Source of the DNA: Thermoflexus hugenholtzii JAD2
GTDB taxonomy: Bacteria > Chloroflexota > Anaerolineae > Thermoflexales > Thermoflexaceae
Direction of reading: 5' to 3'
DNA: 56,690 bases
NCBI RefSeq assembly: GCF_900187885.1
Contig: NZ_FYEK01000072.1
Location: 1-56,690, forward strand
Part shown: in pieces, positions 42,996-53,692 of the stretch
Numbering within the stretch: position 1 is the stretch's first letter
Layout of the letters: each line of letters opens with the position of its first letter
Translations under genes and position numbers: made by a program
Notes under the pieces: model-generated
What the model was told of the DNA's origin: nothing
Seen by the model: only the letters and a program-made list of their open reading frames with translations
Database searches by the model: none

Positions 42996-43682
42996 ATGGA
43001 ACCCCGTCCTCGCATCGCTGTTCTGGGCGGGACCGGCAAGGAGGGCTCGGGGCTCGCCCTCCGCTGGGCCCGCGCGGGCTTCCCGGTGGCCATCGGCTCC
43101 CGGGATCCCGAGCGGGCGCGTCAGGCGGTCGAGCGCCTGCGCGCCCATGTCCCTGACGCCGAGCTCTTCGGCCTCCCCAACGCCGAGGCCGCGGCGTGGG
43201 GAGAAGTAGTGGTCCTGGCCGTCCCTTACGCTGGGCACGCCGCCCTCCTGCAATCTCTTCGGGAAACCCTGCAAGGCAAGTTGGTTGTCGATGTGGTGGT
43301 CCCCCTCGACCCAGACAACCCCCGGCGCTACTTGCCCCCTCCGGACGGCTCGGCGACGGCGGAGGCCCAGCGCATCCTGGGTCCGGGCACGCCGGTGGTC
43401 GGCGCCTTCCACAACATTTCTCATCTGCATCTGCACGACCTGGAGGACACCCCGGATTGCGATGTGCTGGTGGTTGGGGAGGACCGGGCCGCGAAGGCCC
43501 GGGTGATCCAGCTGGCGGAGGCCATCGGGTTCGCAGCCTACGACGCCGGCCCCCTGCACAACGCGCCCATCGTGGAGGGCCTCACCGCCCTGCTCATCGG
43601 CCTGAACATCCGCTACAAAACCCGGGGAGCCGGGATCCGGATCACCGGCATCCCCCGCCGGGCGGGTAAGCAAGTCCCCTGA
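42996..43682 (+). CDS. npdG: NADPH-dependent F420 reductase
   Basis: A 228-residue enzyme that exchanges hydride between F420H2 and NADP+. The N-terminal Rossmann motif IAVLGGTGKEGSGLALRWA has the GGTGxxGxG form specific to this family; IGSRDPERAR binds the NADP phosphate, and VVDVVVPLDP, GAFHNISHLHL and DAGPLHNAPIVEGLTALLIG follow. ATG 42996 has AAGGAGG 8 nt upstream; the in-frame upstream ATG 42957 lacks one. It sits 23 bp before cofE, supporting an F420 role. Confidence 0.92.
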   Translation: MEPRPRIAVLGGTGKEGSGLALRWARAGFPVAIGSRDPERARQAVERLRAHVPDAELFGLPNAEAAAWGEVVVLAVPYAGHAALLQSLRETLQGKLVVDVVVPLDPDNPRRYLPPPDGSATAEAQRILGPGTPVVGAFHNISHLHLHDLEDTPDCDVLVVGEDRAAKARVIQLAEAIGFAAYDAGPLHNAPIVEGLTALLIGLNIRYKTRGAGIRITGIPRRAGKQVP

Positions 43683-43705
43683 ACTGCCGGAGGAGCGCGC
43701 AGACC

Positions 43706-44464
43706 GTGAAACCGATCACCCTCTTCCCTCTGGAAGGCATCCCCCTGGTCCGGCCCGGGGATGATCTGGTCGCCCTGCTGGCTGAAGCCCTGGCGCGACG
43801 GGGCGGACCCCGAACCGGGGATGTTCTGGTGGTGGCGCAGAAGATCGTGTCCAAGGCGGAGGGCCGCTTCGTCCGCCTCTCGGAGGTGACCCCTTCCCCC
43901 CGGGCGCTGGAGCTGGCGCAGATCACCGGCAAGGACCCGCGGCTGATCGAGGTCATCCTCTGGGACACCGCGGAGGTGCTGCGGGTGCGCCCCGGCCTGA
44001 TCATCGTGGAGCACCGGCTGGGCTTCGTCTGCGCCAACGCCGGCGTGGATCGTTCCAACGTGGCTCCCGAGGGGGAGGAGATCGTGCTCCGCCTCCCGGA
44101 GGATCCGGATCGATCCGCCCGGCAGATCCGGGAAGGGCTGGCGCGGCGGTTTGGGGTGGAGGTCGGCGTGGTGATCGCCGACAGCCACGGACGGGCCCAC
44201 CGCAAAGGCGTGATCGGCGTGGCCATCGGGGTGAGCGGCCTGCCGGCCCTGGAGGACTGGCGGGGCCGTCGGGACCTGTTCGGGTATGTGCTGCAGCACA
44301 CGGAGGTGGCCCTGGGGGACTTGGTGGCCTCGGCGGCCACGCTGCTCCTGGGCCAGGCCGCCGAGGGCATCCCCGCCGTGCTGATCCGCGGGCTTTCCTT
44401 CCTCCCGCGGGAAAGCACCGCGCGGGAGCTGGTCCGGGCGCGCGCTTACGACCTGTTCCGCTGA
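43706..44464 (+). CDS. cofE: Coenzyme F420-0:L-glutamate ligase
   Basis: CofE adds gamma-linked glutamates to F420-0. The 252 residues contain DVLVVAQKIVSKAEGRFV, the N-x-GVDxSN element (CANAGVDRSNV), VVIADSHGRAHRKGVIGVAI and GQAAEGIPAVLIRG. It is the stand-alone type without the nitroreductase-like (FbiB) extension. The start is GTG 43706; GGAGGAG is about 10 nt upstream. Other F420 genes (cofC, cofD, cofG/H) are not in the window. Confidence 0.94.
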   Translation: MKPITLFPLEGIPLVRPGDDLVALLAEALARRGGPRTGDVLVVAQKIVSKAEGRFVRLSEVTPSPRALELAQITGKDPRLIEVILWDTAEVLRVRPGLIIVEHRLGFVCANAGVDRSNVAPEGEEIVLRLPEDPDRSARQIREGLARRFGVEVGVVIADSHGRAHRKGVIGVAIGVSGLPALEDWRGRRDLFGYVLQHTEVALGDLVASAATLLLGQAAEGIPAVLIRGLSFLPRESTARELVRARAYDLFR

Positions 44465-44477
44465 CCGGGAGGTCTGG

Positions 44478-45617
44478 ATGCTGCTCTCCGGGATCCGGGT
44501 GCTGGATCTGACCCGTCTGCTGCCGGGGCCCTTCGCCACCCAGTGGCTGGTGGCCATGGGCGCGGAGGTCATCCGGGTGGAGCCTCCGGCCGGGGGGGAC
44601 TGGCTCCGGGAGATGCCGCCGGTGGTGGAGGGCTTCGGGGCCTGGTTCGCCGCCGTCAATCGGGGCAAGAAGAGCGTGGCTCTCCAGCTGAAGCACCCCA
44701 AGGGGCGGGAGATCTTCCTCCGCCTCGTCGAATCGGCGGACGTCGTGGTGGAGGGATTCCGACCGGGGGTGATGGCCCGGCTGGGCCTGGCATCGGAGAC
44801 CCTCCTCGAACGCCAGCCCCGCTTGATCTACGCCGCCCTCACGGGTTACGGGGCTGGCAGCCGCTGGCGGGAGCGGGCCGGTCACGATCTCAACTACCTG
44901 GCGCTGGCCGGCTTTCTGGGCCTGAACGGCCCCCGGGAAGGCCCGCTCATCCCTCCCCCGGCGCCGGTGGCGGACCTCGGGGGGGCGATGGCGCTGGTCA
45001 TCGCCGTGCTGGCCGGGTTGCTGCATCGGGAGCGGACCGGCCAGGGCCTCATCCTGGACGCCTCGATGCTCGAGGTCGTTGTCTCCTGGATGCAACCCTT
45101 CTGGCGCGCGCATCAGGCCGGCGTCCGGGCAACCCGCGAGGGGATGCCGCTCAACGGGGCCTTTCCGTGCTATCGGGTTTACCCCACGGCGGATGGAGGG
45201 GCGATGGCCCTGGCAGCGCTGGAGCCGACGTTCTGGCGCGCCTTCTGCGAGGCCGTCGGCCGCCCGGAATGGATCCCCCGCGCCTTCGATCCAGCCCTCA
45301 TCCCGGAGGTGGCGGCCCTCTTCCGGAGCCGGACCCGCGCGGAGTGGGAGGCGCTGCGGGCGGGGATCGAGGCCTGCTTAGAGCCGGTGCTGGAGCCGGA
45401 TGAGGCGATCGAAGGGCTGTCAACGATCGCGCCCGCCTTCGCGACAGGCCTTCCTACGCTGCCGTTCGCTGTGAACGGGGAGCGCCTCTTCGCCGCAGGC
45501 CCGCCTCCCCGCCAGGGAGAGCACACCCGGGAGATCCTTCAGCGCCTCGGATACGAAGCGGCGGAGCTGGAGGAGCTGGCCCGTCAGGGGATCGTGGGGA
45601 TCCCTGGCATGGATTAG
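44478..45617 (+). CDS. CaiB/BaiF-family CoA transferase
   Basis: A 379-residue family III CoA transferase or 2-methylacyl-CoA racemase relative. N-terminal SGIRVLDLTRLLPGPFATQW, GKKSVALQLKHPKGREIFLR, VEGFRPGVMARLGL, and the catalytic aspartate D137 in RAGHDLNYLALAG (racemase-like context). It lies 13 bp after cofE. Its stop overlaps the convergent response regulator gene by 4 nt. The acyl substrate is unknown. Confidence 0.9.
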   Translation: MLLSGIRVLDLTRLLPGPFATQWLVAMGAEVIRVEPPAGGDWLREMPPVVEGFGAWFAAVNRGKKSVALQLKHPKGREIFLRLVESADVVVEGFRPGVMARLGLASETLLERQPRLIYAALTGYGAGSRWRERAGHDLNYLALAGFLGLNGPREGPLIPPPAPVADLGGAMALVIAVLAGLLHRERTGQGLILDASMLEVVVSWMQPFWRAHQAGVRATREGMPLNGAFPCYRVYPTADGGAMALAALEPTFWRAFCEAVGRPEWIPRAFDPALIPEVAALFRSRTRAEWEALRAGIEACLEPVLEPDEAIEGLSTIAPAFATGLPTLPFAVNGERLFAAGPPPRQGEHTREILQRLGYEAAELEELARQGIVGIPGMD

Positions 45618-46471
45618 GGGACCGCTCGCTTCCGCGCCTGAAGCCGGCCCAGGATCTCCTCCGGATGGTGGAAGGGTCCTTCGGCCCCGTGGACCTGGGC
45701 CGTCACCACCTGCAGGGGCGGGAGATTCTCCGGGTGCTCCTCCACATCCTGAAGGGGATAGAAATAAGGCAGAGCGTTCTTCAGGCGGGCAACCATGCGC
45801 TCGGCGGCGGGGCCGAGCAGATGACGCTCCCCCACGATGACGAACCATCCTTCCCCCAGATGGCCCAGGAAGAACGGGTCGCCGCTTTCGTGGTTCACCC
45901 CTGCCAGCACGAGCCCCACGGCCCGGATGGCATCGTCCCGGGCGATGAATCCATAGCGCTCCCCGAAGGCCTCCAGGCCGTCCAGACCGATCAGTATAGC
46001 CGCCCAGTCGGCGCGCCCCAGCTGCTCCCGCAGATGCTCCAGGATGAGGGGCCGGCCGGGCAGTCCGGTCAGGCCGTCGAAGGCAGGCTCCACCTGGGAT
46101 CGGCGCAGGATGTTCTGGACCCGGGCCCGCAGCTCCTGCAGGCTGAACGGCTTGGGGATGTAATCGTAGGCTCCCAGCTCCAGGCCGGCTAACCGATCCT
46201 CGCGCTCCCGCTTCTCGGTGAGGAAGATCACCGGGATCTCCCGGGTTCTCCGGTGGGCCCGCAGCTGACGGAACACCTCAAAGCCGTCGATGTCCGGCAG
46301 GCGGATGTCCAGCACCACGAGATCGGGGAGGCGCTCCCGGGCCAGGGCGAGGGCCTCCTCTCCCGAGGCGGCGGTCAGGACCTCGTAGCCCTGCGCCTGA
46401 AAGTAGTTCCCCAGCAGGCCGGCGGTCTCCGGCTCGTCCTCCACGATCAGGAGCGTCGCCACCCGGGCCAT
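45614..46471 (-). CDS. Response regulator with degenerate GGDEF output domain
   Basis: A 285-residue protein. Residues 5-120 are a receiver domain with D55 phosphoacceptor (LVVLDIRLPDIDGF), K107 and the acidic pocket E11/D12. Residues 130-285 look like a GGDEF domain (LTGLPGRPLILEHL) whose active loop is GHLGEGWFVIV instead of GG(D/E)EF, so it probably lacks diguanylate cyclase activity. Third gene of the roadblock-V4R operon. No histidine kinase is linked. Confidence 0.85.
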   Translation of the reverse strand: MARVATLLIVEDEPETAGLLGNYFQAQGYEVLTAASGEEALALARERLPDLVVLDIRLPDIDGFEVFRQLRAHRRTREIPVIFLTEKREREDRLAGLELGAYDYIPKPFSLQELRARVQNILRRSQVEPAFDGLTGLPGRPLILEHLREQLGRADWAAILIGLDGLEAFGERYGFIARDDAIRAVGLVLAGVNHESGDPFFLGHLGEGWFVIVGERHLLGPAAERMVARLKNALPYFYPLQDVEEHPENLPPLQVVTAQVHGAEGPFHHPEEILGRLQARKRAVP

Positions 46472-46514
46472 TCCCTCCCTCCGGCGAAGCCACAGGCATC
46501 CGATTCTTTTCCCA

Positions 46515-47144
46515 TCAACCGATGGGCTCCTTATAGATCGCGAAGGAGCAGGTGGGATCTCCCATGGCGATGCAGGAGATCTCCTCCACGCGAAACTCCT
46601 TGCCGCCGCTGACCCAGCGCAGCCCTTCCTGGAGCAGGCCGATGGCCGCGTAGCAGACCGGCCGGTCGGTTTTGCGGCCCCAGCACACCGGGCAGCGCTC
46701 GATCACGTAAATGAAGCGATCGGCCTCTTCGTAGACGTAGCTCTTCTGATCGCTGAACTGGGTGAAGATGCCGGCCATCGCCGGGAGGCCGATCTTCAGC
46801 TTCGCCTGGAGGGGGAGGACGCGGAAAGCGAGGTCGCTGACCCCAGCCAGGGCGCCGAAGCCCTGCAGGCCCCGGGCGAAGGAGGCGCGACCGCCCCGCA
46901 GGGCCAGCCCTCTGCCTCCCCGAGGCCCATACATCTCCTCCAGGGCCTGGTTGATGGCGGCGAAGTCGGCGAAGTCGAAGCCTCGCTCCAGGTTATCCGG
47001 CGGGTAGTTGTCGATCAGGTGGGGGAGACGGGCCAGGTGAAGAACGGCGTTCAGCCCGTTCTTCCCCATCACCTCCTCCAGCGCCTCCAGGAAAATGCGG
47101 GCGATCTTATTGGGGTAATAGAGGCCGCTTTTCTGCTGGCTCAA
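46515..47144 (-). CDS. V4R (4-vinyl reductase-like) ligand-binding protein
   Basis: A 209-residue protein of the V4R superfamily, small-molecule or hydrocarbon-binding sensors. Landmarks are YYPNKIARIFLEALEEVMGK, the cysteine-containing FIYVIERCPVCWGRKTDRP, CYAAIGLLQEGLRWVSG, and the C-terminal EEISCIAMGDPTCSFAIYKE. The Cys residues (CPVC, C near CYAA, SC, TC) could bind a metal. It is encoded between a roadblock protein and a response regulator, suggesting a signalling input. Confidence 0.85.
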   Translation of the reverse strand: MSQQKSGLYYPNKIARIFLEALEEVMGKNGLNAVLHLARLPHLIDNYPPDNLERGFDFADFAAINQALEEMYGPRGGRGLALRGGRASFARGLQGFGALAGVSDLAFRVLPLQAKLKIGLPAMAGIFTQFSDQKSYVYEEADRFIYVIERCPVCWGRKTDRPVCYAAIGLLQEGLRWVSGGKEFRVEEISCIAMGDPTCSFAIYKEPIG

Positions 47145-47180
47145 GGCGTCGCCTCCGTTCCCGAGGGATCAGTAGCGGGT

Positions 47181-47558
47181 TCAGGAAGCCAGGATGCGGG
47201 CCAGGTCCTCCGCAGCCCGCCGCATGTCCAGGAAGAGCAATCCCAGCTTGGCCTGGGGTCTGGCCAGCACGGTCAGCACCGCCTCCTCCCCCACCGCCAT
47301 CAGCACCACATACCCCCGCTCCCCCCGGATGTAGACCTGATCCAGGGTCCCCCGGCCCAGCTCGCTGGCGATCCGCTCCCCGAGGGAGAGCATCGCCGCC
47401 GACATGGCCGACACCCGGTCCTCCTCCACGTCGGCCGGCAGGGCCGAGGCCATGATCAGCCCGTCGATGCTGACCACCGCCGAGGCCTCGATGTCGGGCG
47501 TGCTCGCCTGAAGCTCCTTCAACCGCTCGATCATTCGTTCCGTGCGCGTGCGGGCCAT
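47181..47558 (-). CDS. Roadblock/LC7-domain protein
   Basis: A 125-residue roadblock/LC7 protein (SAVVSIDGLIMASALPADVE, ISAM-like VSAMSAAMLSLGERIASEL, YVVLMAVGEEAVLTVLA). In bacteria these regulate small Ras-like GTPases such as MglA; no GTPase gene is in the window. First gene of the operon; ATG 47558 is preceded by AAGGGG. Confidence 0.9.
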   Translation of the reverse strand: MARTRTERMIERLKELQASTPDIEASAVVSIDGLIMASALPADVEEDRVSAMSAAMLSLGERIASELGRGTLDQVYIRGERGYVVLMAVGEEAVLTVLARPQAKLGLLFLDMRRAAEDLARILAS

Positions 47559-47591
47559 GCGCGAACCCCTTTCGACAGCATATCAGGCTCT

Positions 47592-47621
47592 ATCCTAATT
47601 GCGATGGGCCCGGGTTGTCAA
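47592..47621 (-). promoter_or_regulatory. Promoter of the roadblock-V4R-response regulator operon
   Basis: Minus strand -35 TTGACA (47621-47616), 18-bp spacer, -10 TAGGAT (47597-47592), about 34 nt before the roadblock ATG. Confidence 0.75.
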
Positions 47622-47662
47622 AGGGACCTGACCGGGACGCACGGCTTTCCGGCCGGGTGCGA

Positions 47663-48483
47663 TCAGGATCGGAACGCCGCGAGGATCAGCATGGAAAGGC
47701 TGACCAGAAGGCAATATAGGGCGAAGGGCATGAGGGAGCGCCGGCGCACCAGCCGCATCAACCCCCAGATGGCCAGGTAGCCGGAGAGGGCCGCGGCGAG
47801 GGCGCCCGTCAGGATCGGCCCCACGGCCTGAGGGGGCAAGCCGATCTCGAAGAGGTCCTTCAAGGCCACCAGGCCTGCCCCCACGAGGGCGGGGACGCTG
47901 AGCAGGAAGCTGAACCGGGCGGCCTCGGATCGTTGCAGGCCCCGGCCGAGGCCGGCGGCGATGGTGGCCCCTGAGCGCGAGATGCCCGGCAACAGCGACA
48001 GGGCCTGAGCCAGGCCGATGGCCAGGGCATCCCCCAGGGTCAACCCCTCCAGATCGCGCTCCCGCCGTCCGAAGCGCTCCCCCAGCCACAGCAACGCGGC
48101 GGTCCCTGAAAGCAGGGCCGCGGTCAGCGTCGGTTGCAGAAAGACCGCCTCCACCGGCTTCTTGAAGAGCAATCCGGCGACGACGGCCGGGAGGGTGGCG
48201 ACGATCACCCAGCCGCCCAGCCGGCCGCCCGGCGTCCCGAAGGGAGAACCGTTCCGCGCGCCCTCCCACCAGCCCTGGAGGATCTCCCGGAGCTCTCGGC
48301 GGAAATACGCGAGGACGGGGATCAGGGTGCCCCACTGGACCAGCACGTCGAAGGGGAAGGCGATGTGTTCGTCGATCCGCCAGCCCAGAAGCCACGGCAC
48401 CAGCACCAGGTGCGCCGAGCTGCTGATCGGCAGATACTCGGTGAGCCCCTGGACGATCCCCAGCACCACCGCCTGGAGCCAGG

Positions 48484-48487
<4 letters not shown>
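47663..48487 (-). CDS. uppP: Undecaprenyl-diphosphatase
   Basis: UppP (BacA) dephosphorylates undecaprenyl diphosphate to recycle the lipid carrier for peptidoglycan and other cell-wall polymers. The 274-residue membrane protein has both signature motifs, GLTEYLPISSSAHLVL (with the catalytic Glu and Ser) and LPGISRSGATIAAGL, plus about eight helices. Its start overlaps the stop of the glycosyltransferase gene by 4 nt. Confidence 0.95.
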
Positions 48488-50333
<1,846 letters not shown>

Positions 50334-50376
50334 TCACACCGGCGAACGCGGTGGGATCCCTGATGCGAGCGGATGT

Positions 50377-50398
50377 AGGCCGAAATGAATTTCGGCCT
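50377..50398. repeat. Palindrome AGGCCGAAAT-GA-ATTTCGGCCT
   Basis: Perfect 10-bp arms (50377-50386 and 50389-50398) with a 2-nt loop, flanked by GT and CC, in the 131-bp gap between udk and the NERD gene. The GTAGGCC...GGCCTCC ends recall REP elements elsewhere in the window. Confidence 0.55.
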
Positions 50399-50416
50399 CC
50401 AAGCGTCACCGCGCCT

Positions 50417-51112
50417 CTACGCTTCCCCACGGGGGAGGATCTGCTCCAAAGCGGCCTGGAGCTCCCGGGGGAGAGAGCTTCCCCGCCCCTCTTTACGTAG
50501 CCACTCCTTCAGCTTGCGGGCATGGACCACCGGGACGCTGCTCCCTTCGATGTCCAGACGGGCCTCCGGATGGGTGAAGACGATCACCGGCCGGACGGGG
50601 ATCTCCTTTCCATCCAGGCGCCGCGCCAGATAGCGGCGCAACGCCTCCGCCTCCTGCTGCGCCTCGCGGGTAGGGTTCCCCAGCGTGTCCTGGGCCATCC
50701 AGCGCAAGAACCACCGCAACAGCCCGATGGGCTGGGACCAGCGATCGTTCCGGCAACGGATCTCCCCGCGCTGCCATTTGACGGTGAAGGTCCGCACGCC
50801 GTCGGGACCCACCAGCACATGGTCGGCGGGCAGCATGTAGTGATAGAGAACGTAACGGTCGTCCAGGCCTTTGAGGGCCTGGGTAAGGGCCGCCTCCGGG
50901 CGATCCGGCCGCACGAAGCGATGGATGTAATAGATCCCGATCTGAGTGAGGCCGAAGCCGACGAAGAAAGCGATCACCGGGATGAGGGCCAGCTGCGGAT
51001 AGAGCAAAGAGGTGACCAATCCGAGGATCAGGGTGATGTAGCCGATGGGGAACGCCCAGTTGCCGATCGTCGCCCGACGCCGGATATAGGCTTCGTTGCG
51101 CACCACCTTCAT
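50417..51112 (-). CDS. NERD-domain membrane protein
   Basis: A 231-residue protein. Residues 18-63 form two membrane helices (IGYITLILGLVTSLLYP, LIPVIAFFVGFGLTQIGIYY). The cytoplasmic part (about 85-195) resembles NERD (nuclease-related) domains: LPADHVLVGPDGVRTFTVKW, GEIRCRNDRW, PVRPVIVFTHPEARLDI. The NERD nuclease core (D-x-E-x-K) is not complete, so activity is uncertain. ATG 51112 starts MKVVRNEAYIRRR. It lies 18 bp after the small gene at 51131. Confidence 0.75.
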   Translation of the reverse strand: MKVVRNEAYIRRRATIGNWAFPIGYITLILGLVTSLLYPQLALIPVIAFFVGFGLTQIGIYYIHRFVRPDRPEAALTQALKGLDDRYVLYHYMLPADHVLVGPDGVRTFTVKWQRGEIRCRNDRWSQPIGLLRWFLRWMAQDTLGNPTREAQQEAEALRRYLARRLDGKEIPVRPVIVFTHPEARLDIEGSSVPVVHARKLKEWLRKEGRGSSLPRELQAALEQILPRGEA

Positions 51113-51130
51113 CGTGGACGAATCCCTCCC

Positions 51131-51460
51131 TCAGGGTTGCGGCCGCTCGGCAGCGGATCGCAGCCGCTGGTATTCCTCCGCGCTCAGGAACCGTCCGCCC
51201 TCGATGGCTCGCTCCACCACGCGGTAGCCGGAGTCCAGGCGGACCTCGGCCCGCATCAGCTGGAAGCAGCGATCGTCCATGATCTCCTTCACCAAGATGT
51301 AGCCGGTCCCGCTTTCATCCGGGTTCAGGTCGTAACGGCGGTCGGCCCGCACGGCCACCGGCGCCCCGCACCGGGCGCACTGCACATACAACCAGATGGC
51401 GTCCGGGTCGCCGGCCGCCTCGCCCCCCCGCCACAGCTCCCGAATCCGCCGCCAGATCAA
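51131..51460 (-). CDS. Small CxxC protein of unknown function
   Basis: A 109-residue protein. One CxxC pair (LYVQCARCGAPVAVRADRRY) is followed by a conserved-looking LNPDESGTGYILVKEIMDD and a helical C-terminus (SAEEYQRLRSAAERPQP). The longer frame back to 51631 overlaps fabF and the promoter, so I choose TTG 51460, which has GGGGG 7 nt upstream. The single CxxC could join with another protein to bind zinc. Unrecognised family. Confidence 0.6.
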   Translation of the reverse strand: MIWRRIRELWRGGEAAGDPDAIWLYVQCARCGAPVAVRADRRYDLNPDESGTGYILVKEIMDDRCFQLMRAEVRLDSGYRVVERAIEGGRFLSAEEYQRLRSAAERPQP

Positions 51461-51494
51461 TCCGAAACCCCCATCGGAGATGCGTCCTGTGGGA

Positions 51495-51500
51495 ATTATA
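51495..51500 (-). promoter_or_regulatory. -10 element upstream of the CxxC gene
   Basis: Minus-strand TATAAT (51500-51495), 35 nt before TTG 51460. No good -35; it lies in the fabF-51460 gap. Confidence 0.45.
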
Positions 51501-51551
51501 CCCGGAGCCTGGCCCCGGGGGCGCGGCGGATCCGATCTGCTTCGGCCGGAC

Positions 51552-52853
51552 TCAGGGATCCGGTGGCTCCCACCGGCCCAGGACGAGGGAGATGTTGTGG
51601 CCGCCGAAGCCGAAGGCGTTGACCAGGGCATGGCGCACCCGGGCGGCTCGCGTCACGTTGGGGACGTAATCCAGGTCGCACTCGGGATCGGGGGTTTCGT
51701 AGTTGATGGTGGGGTGGATCACCCCGTGGACCAGGGTGAGGGCCGTGGCGATGGCTCCTAAGGCGCCCGCCGCGCCCATGGTGTGGCCGATCATCGATTT
51801 GGTGGCGCTGATCGGGATGTGATAGGCATGCTCCCCGAAGACCTGCTTGATGGCCGCCGTCTCGATCGGATCGTTGAGCCGCGTGGAGGTCCCGTGGGCG
51901 TTGATGTAATCGATGTCCTCGGGGCCCAGGCCGGCGTCCTGCAGGGCCCAGCGCATCGCCCGGGCGGCCCCCGCGCCGTCCGGCTCCGGGGCGGCCACGT
52001 GATGGGCGTCGGCGGCGTTGCCGTAGCCCAGGACCTCGGCGTAGATCCGGGCGCCCCGGGAACGGGCGTGGGAGAGGCGCTCCAGCACCACGATGCCGGC
52101 CCCCTCGGCGTAGACGAAGCCGTCGCGGTGGGCGTCGAAGGGGCGGCTGGCCCGCTCGGGCTCCTCGTTGCGGGTGGAGAGGGCGCGCATAGCGGCGAAG
52201 CCGGCGATGGCGAAGTCAGTGATCAGGGCTTCCACCCCCCCGCAGATCACGACATCGGCGATCCCCCGGCGGATCCACTCAGCGGCCTCGCCGATGGCCT
52301 GGGCCCCGGTGGCGCAGGCGGCGGCCACGGTGGCGATGGGGCCCCTCGCCCCGAAATACACGCTGACGTGGTGGCTGGGCATGTTGGGGATGGAGGCCAC
52401 CAGGGCGAAGGGGCTCACCCGGGACAGCCCATGGGTGCGGAAGATCTGGATCTGGCGGTCGGCCACCTCGTAGCCCCCCATCCCCACCCCGATCAGCGTC
52501 CCCACCCGCTCCGGATCCGGGAAGCCATCGAACCCCGCATCCCGCACCGCCTCCCAGGCGGCCACCACCGCGAACTGGGAGCAACGCGCCATGCGGCGGG
52601 CCTCCTTCGGGGAGAGGACGACCGTGGGGTCGAAGCCCTTCACCTCCCCCGCGATGCGGACCGGGAGGCCGGAGGCGTCGAACTGGGTGATGGGGCCGAT
52701 GCCGGAGCGGCCGGCGATCAGGCCCTCCCAGAACGAGCGGACGTCCAGGCCCAGGGGGGAAAGAGCCCCCATCCCGGTGATCACCACCCGCCGGTCCTCC
52801 GGGCGGGCGACGGACACGCTTCGCGGCGCTGGGTTCCGATACGGGTCGCTCAT
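51552..52853 (-). CDS. fabF: Beta-ketoacyl-ACP synthase II
   Basis: FabF elongates fatty acyl-ACP by condensation with malonyl-ACP. The 433-residue thiolase-fold enzyme has RRVVITGMGALSPLGLDVRS, the nucleophile C180 (VAAACATGAQAIGEA), and catalytic histidines in INAHGTSTRLND and KSMIGHTMGAAGALG. GHTMGAAG and NAFGFGGHNISLV are typical of FabF. ATG 52853 is chosen, 17 bp after the preceding stop; its ribosome site is weak. ATG 52919 would overlap the upstream gene. Confidence 0.94.
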   Translation of the reverse strand: MSDPYRNPAPRSVSVARPEDRRVVITGMGALSPLGLDVRSFWEGLIAGRSGIGPITQFDASGLPVRIAGEVKGFDPTVVLSPKEARRMARCSQFAVVAAWEAVRDAGFDGFPDPERVGTLIGVGMGGYEVADRQIQIFRTHGLSRVSPFALVASIPNMPSHHVSVYFGARGPIATVAAACATGAQAIGEAAEWIRRGIADVVICGGVEALITDFAIAGFAAMRALSTRNEEPERASRPFDAHRDGFVYAEGAGIVVLERLSHARSRGARIYAEVLGYGNAADAHHVAAPEPDGAGAARAMRWALQDAGLGPEDIDYINAHGTSTRLNDPIETAAIKQVFGEHAYHIPISATKSMIGHTMGAAGALGAIATALTLVHGVIHPTINYETPDPECDLDYVPNVTRAARVRHALVNAFGFGGHNISLVLGRWEPPDP

Positions 52854-52869
52854 CGGAGGGGATCCGAGT

Positions 52870-53508
52870 TCATGGAGATTTTCCCGGAAGCCTTCGGATC
52901 TCCCGCTGCAGGAAATCATAGCCCACCTGGGCCATCAGATAAGAGGCCATGTAGAGCGCGCGCTCCTTTCCTTCGAAGCGTTCCCGAAGCCGGGTCAGAT
53001 AGCCCTCGATCTCCTCAGGGGAATGCAAAAGGGACGCATGGCCGTAAAGCCGCACCCGCTCCTCCAGGAGCTCCACCGGCAACTGCATCGCCTGCTCCAG
53101 CAAGCGGATGCGCTCGGAGACCAGGTGCTGATCGATCTGATCCCGACAGAACCGCTGGAAGCGGCCGTAGAGATCGGCCAGGGAGAGCGAAACGGCCTGG
53201 CCCACGTTCGGATCTAAGGGCTGCAGCAGGTTGACCTGGGCGCGCAACAGCACAGGCCCTCCGATGCCGACCGCCACCGCCAGCAGCCACGGATCCTCCG
53301 GGGGGAGCCGGAGCCGACGCCCGAGGACGTAGAGGGCCAGGACGAAGAGGACGTGCGCGCCGATGAACAAACCGCTCCATCCGCTCCGCAAAGCCCGGCG
53401 GATATCGCTCCGGAAGGTCTGCAGGATCTCGCCCAGCGCCCACAGGGCAGCCAGGCCGATGACCGTCAGATAAGGCCCGGCCTGGAGAACCGTCTCCCAT
53501 CTACCCAT
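52870..53508 (-). CDS. Membrane protein of unknown function
   Basis: A 212-residue protein with three hydrophobic segments at the N-terminus (LTVIGLAALWALGEIL, GLFIGAHVLFVLALYVLG, LLAVAVGIGGPVLLRA), then a cytoplasmic helical half rich in charged residues (FCRDQIDQHLVSERIRLLEQ). Located directly upstream of fabF. No recognised domain. Confidence 0.6.
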   Translation of the reverse strand: MGRWETVLQAGPYLTVIGLAALWALGEILQTFRSDIRRALRSGWSGLFIGAHVLFVLALYVLGRRLRLPPEDPWLLAVAVGIGGPVLLRAQVNLLQPLDPNVGQAVSLSLADLYGRFQRFCRDQIDQHLVSERIRLLEQAMQLPVELLEERVRLYGHASLLHSPEEIEGYLTRLRERFEGKERALYMASYLMAQVGYDFLQREIRRLPGKSP

Positions 53509-53692
53509 CCGGATCGCGCTCCGTCAGAAGTTCCATGGCGGATCAACCCGGGAGGCAGAGGGCCGCGCAGGAACATCGCCGGACTCCCGGATCTCCCCGT
53601 CGGATGCGCTCGGGCCCCAGGGGCGCGGAGGGCCGAGCCCCCGGCCAGCCACGCGGGCGCCCGGGGCAGCCCAGGCGGGTCCGTGGAGATCT

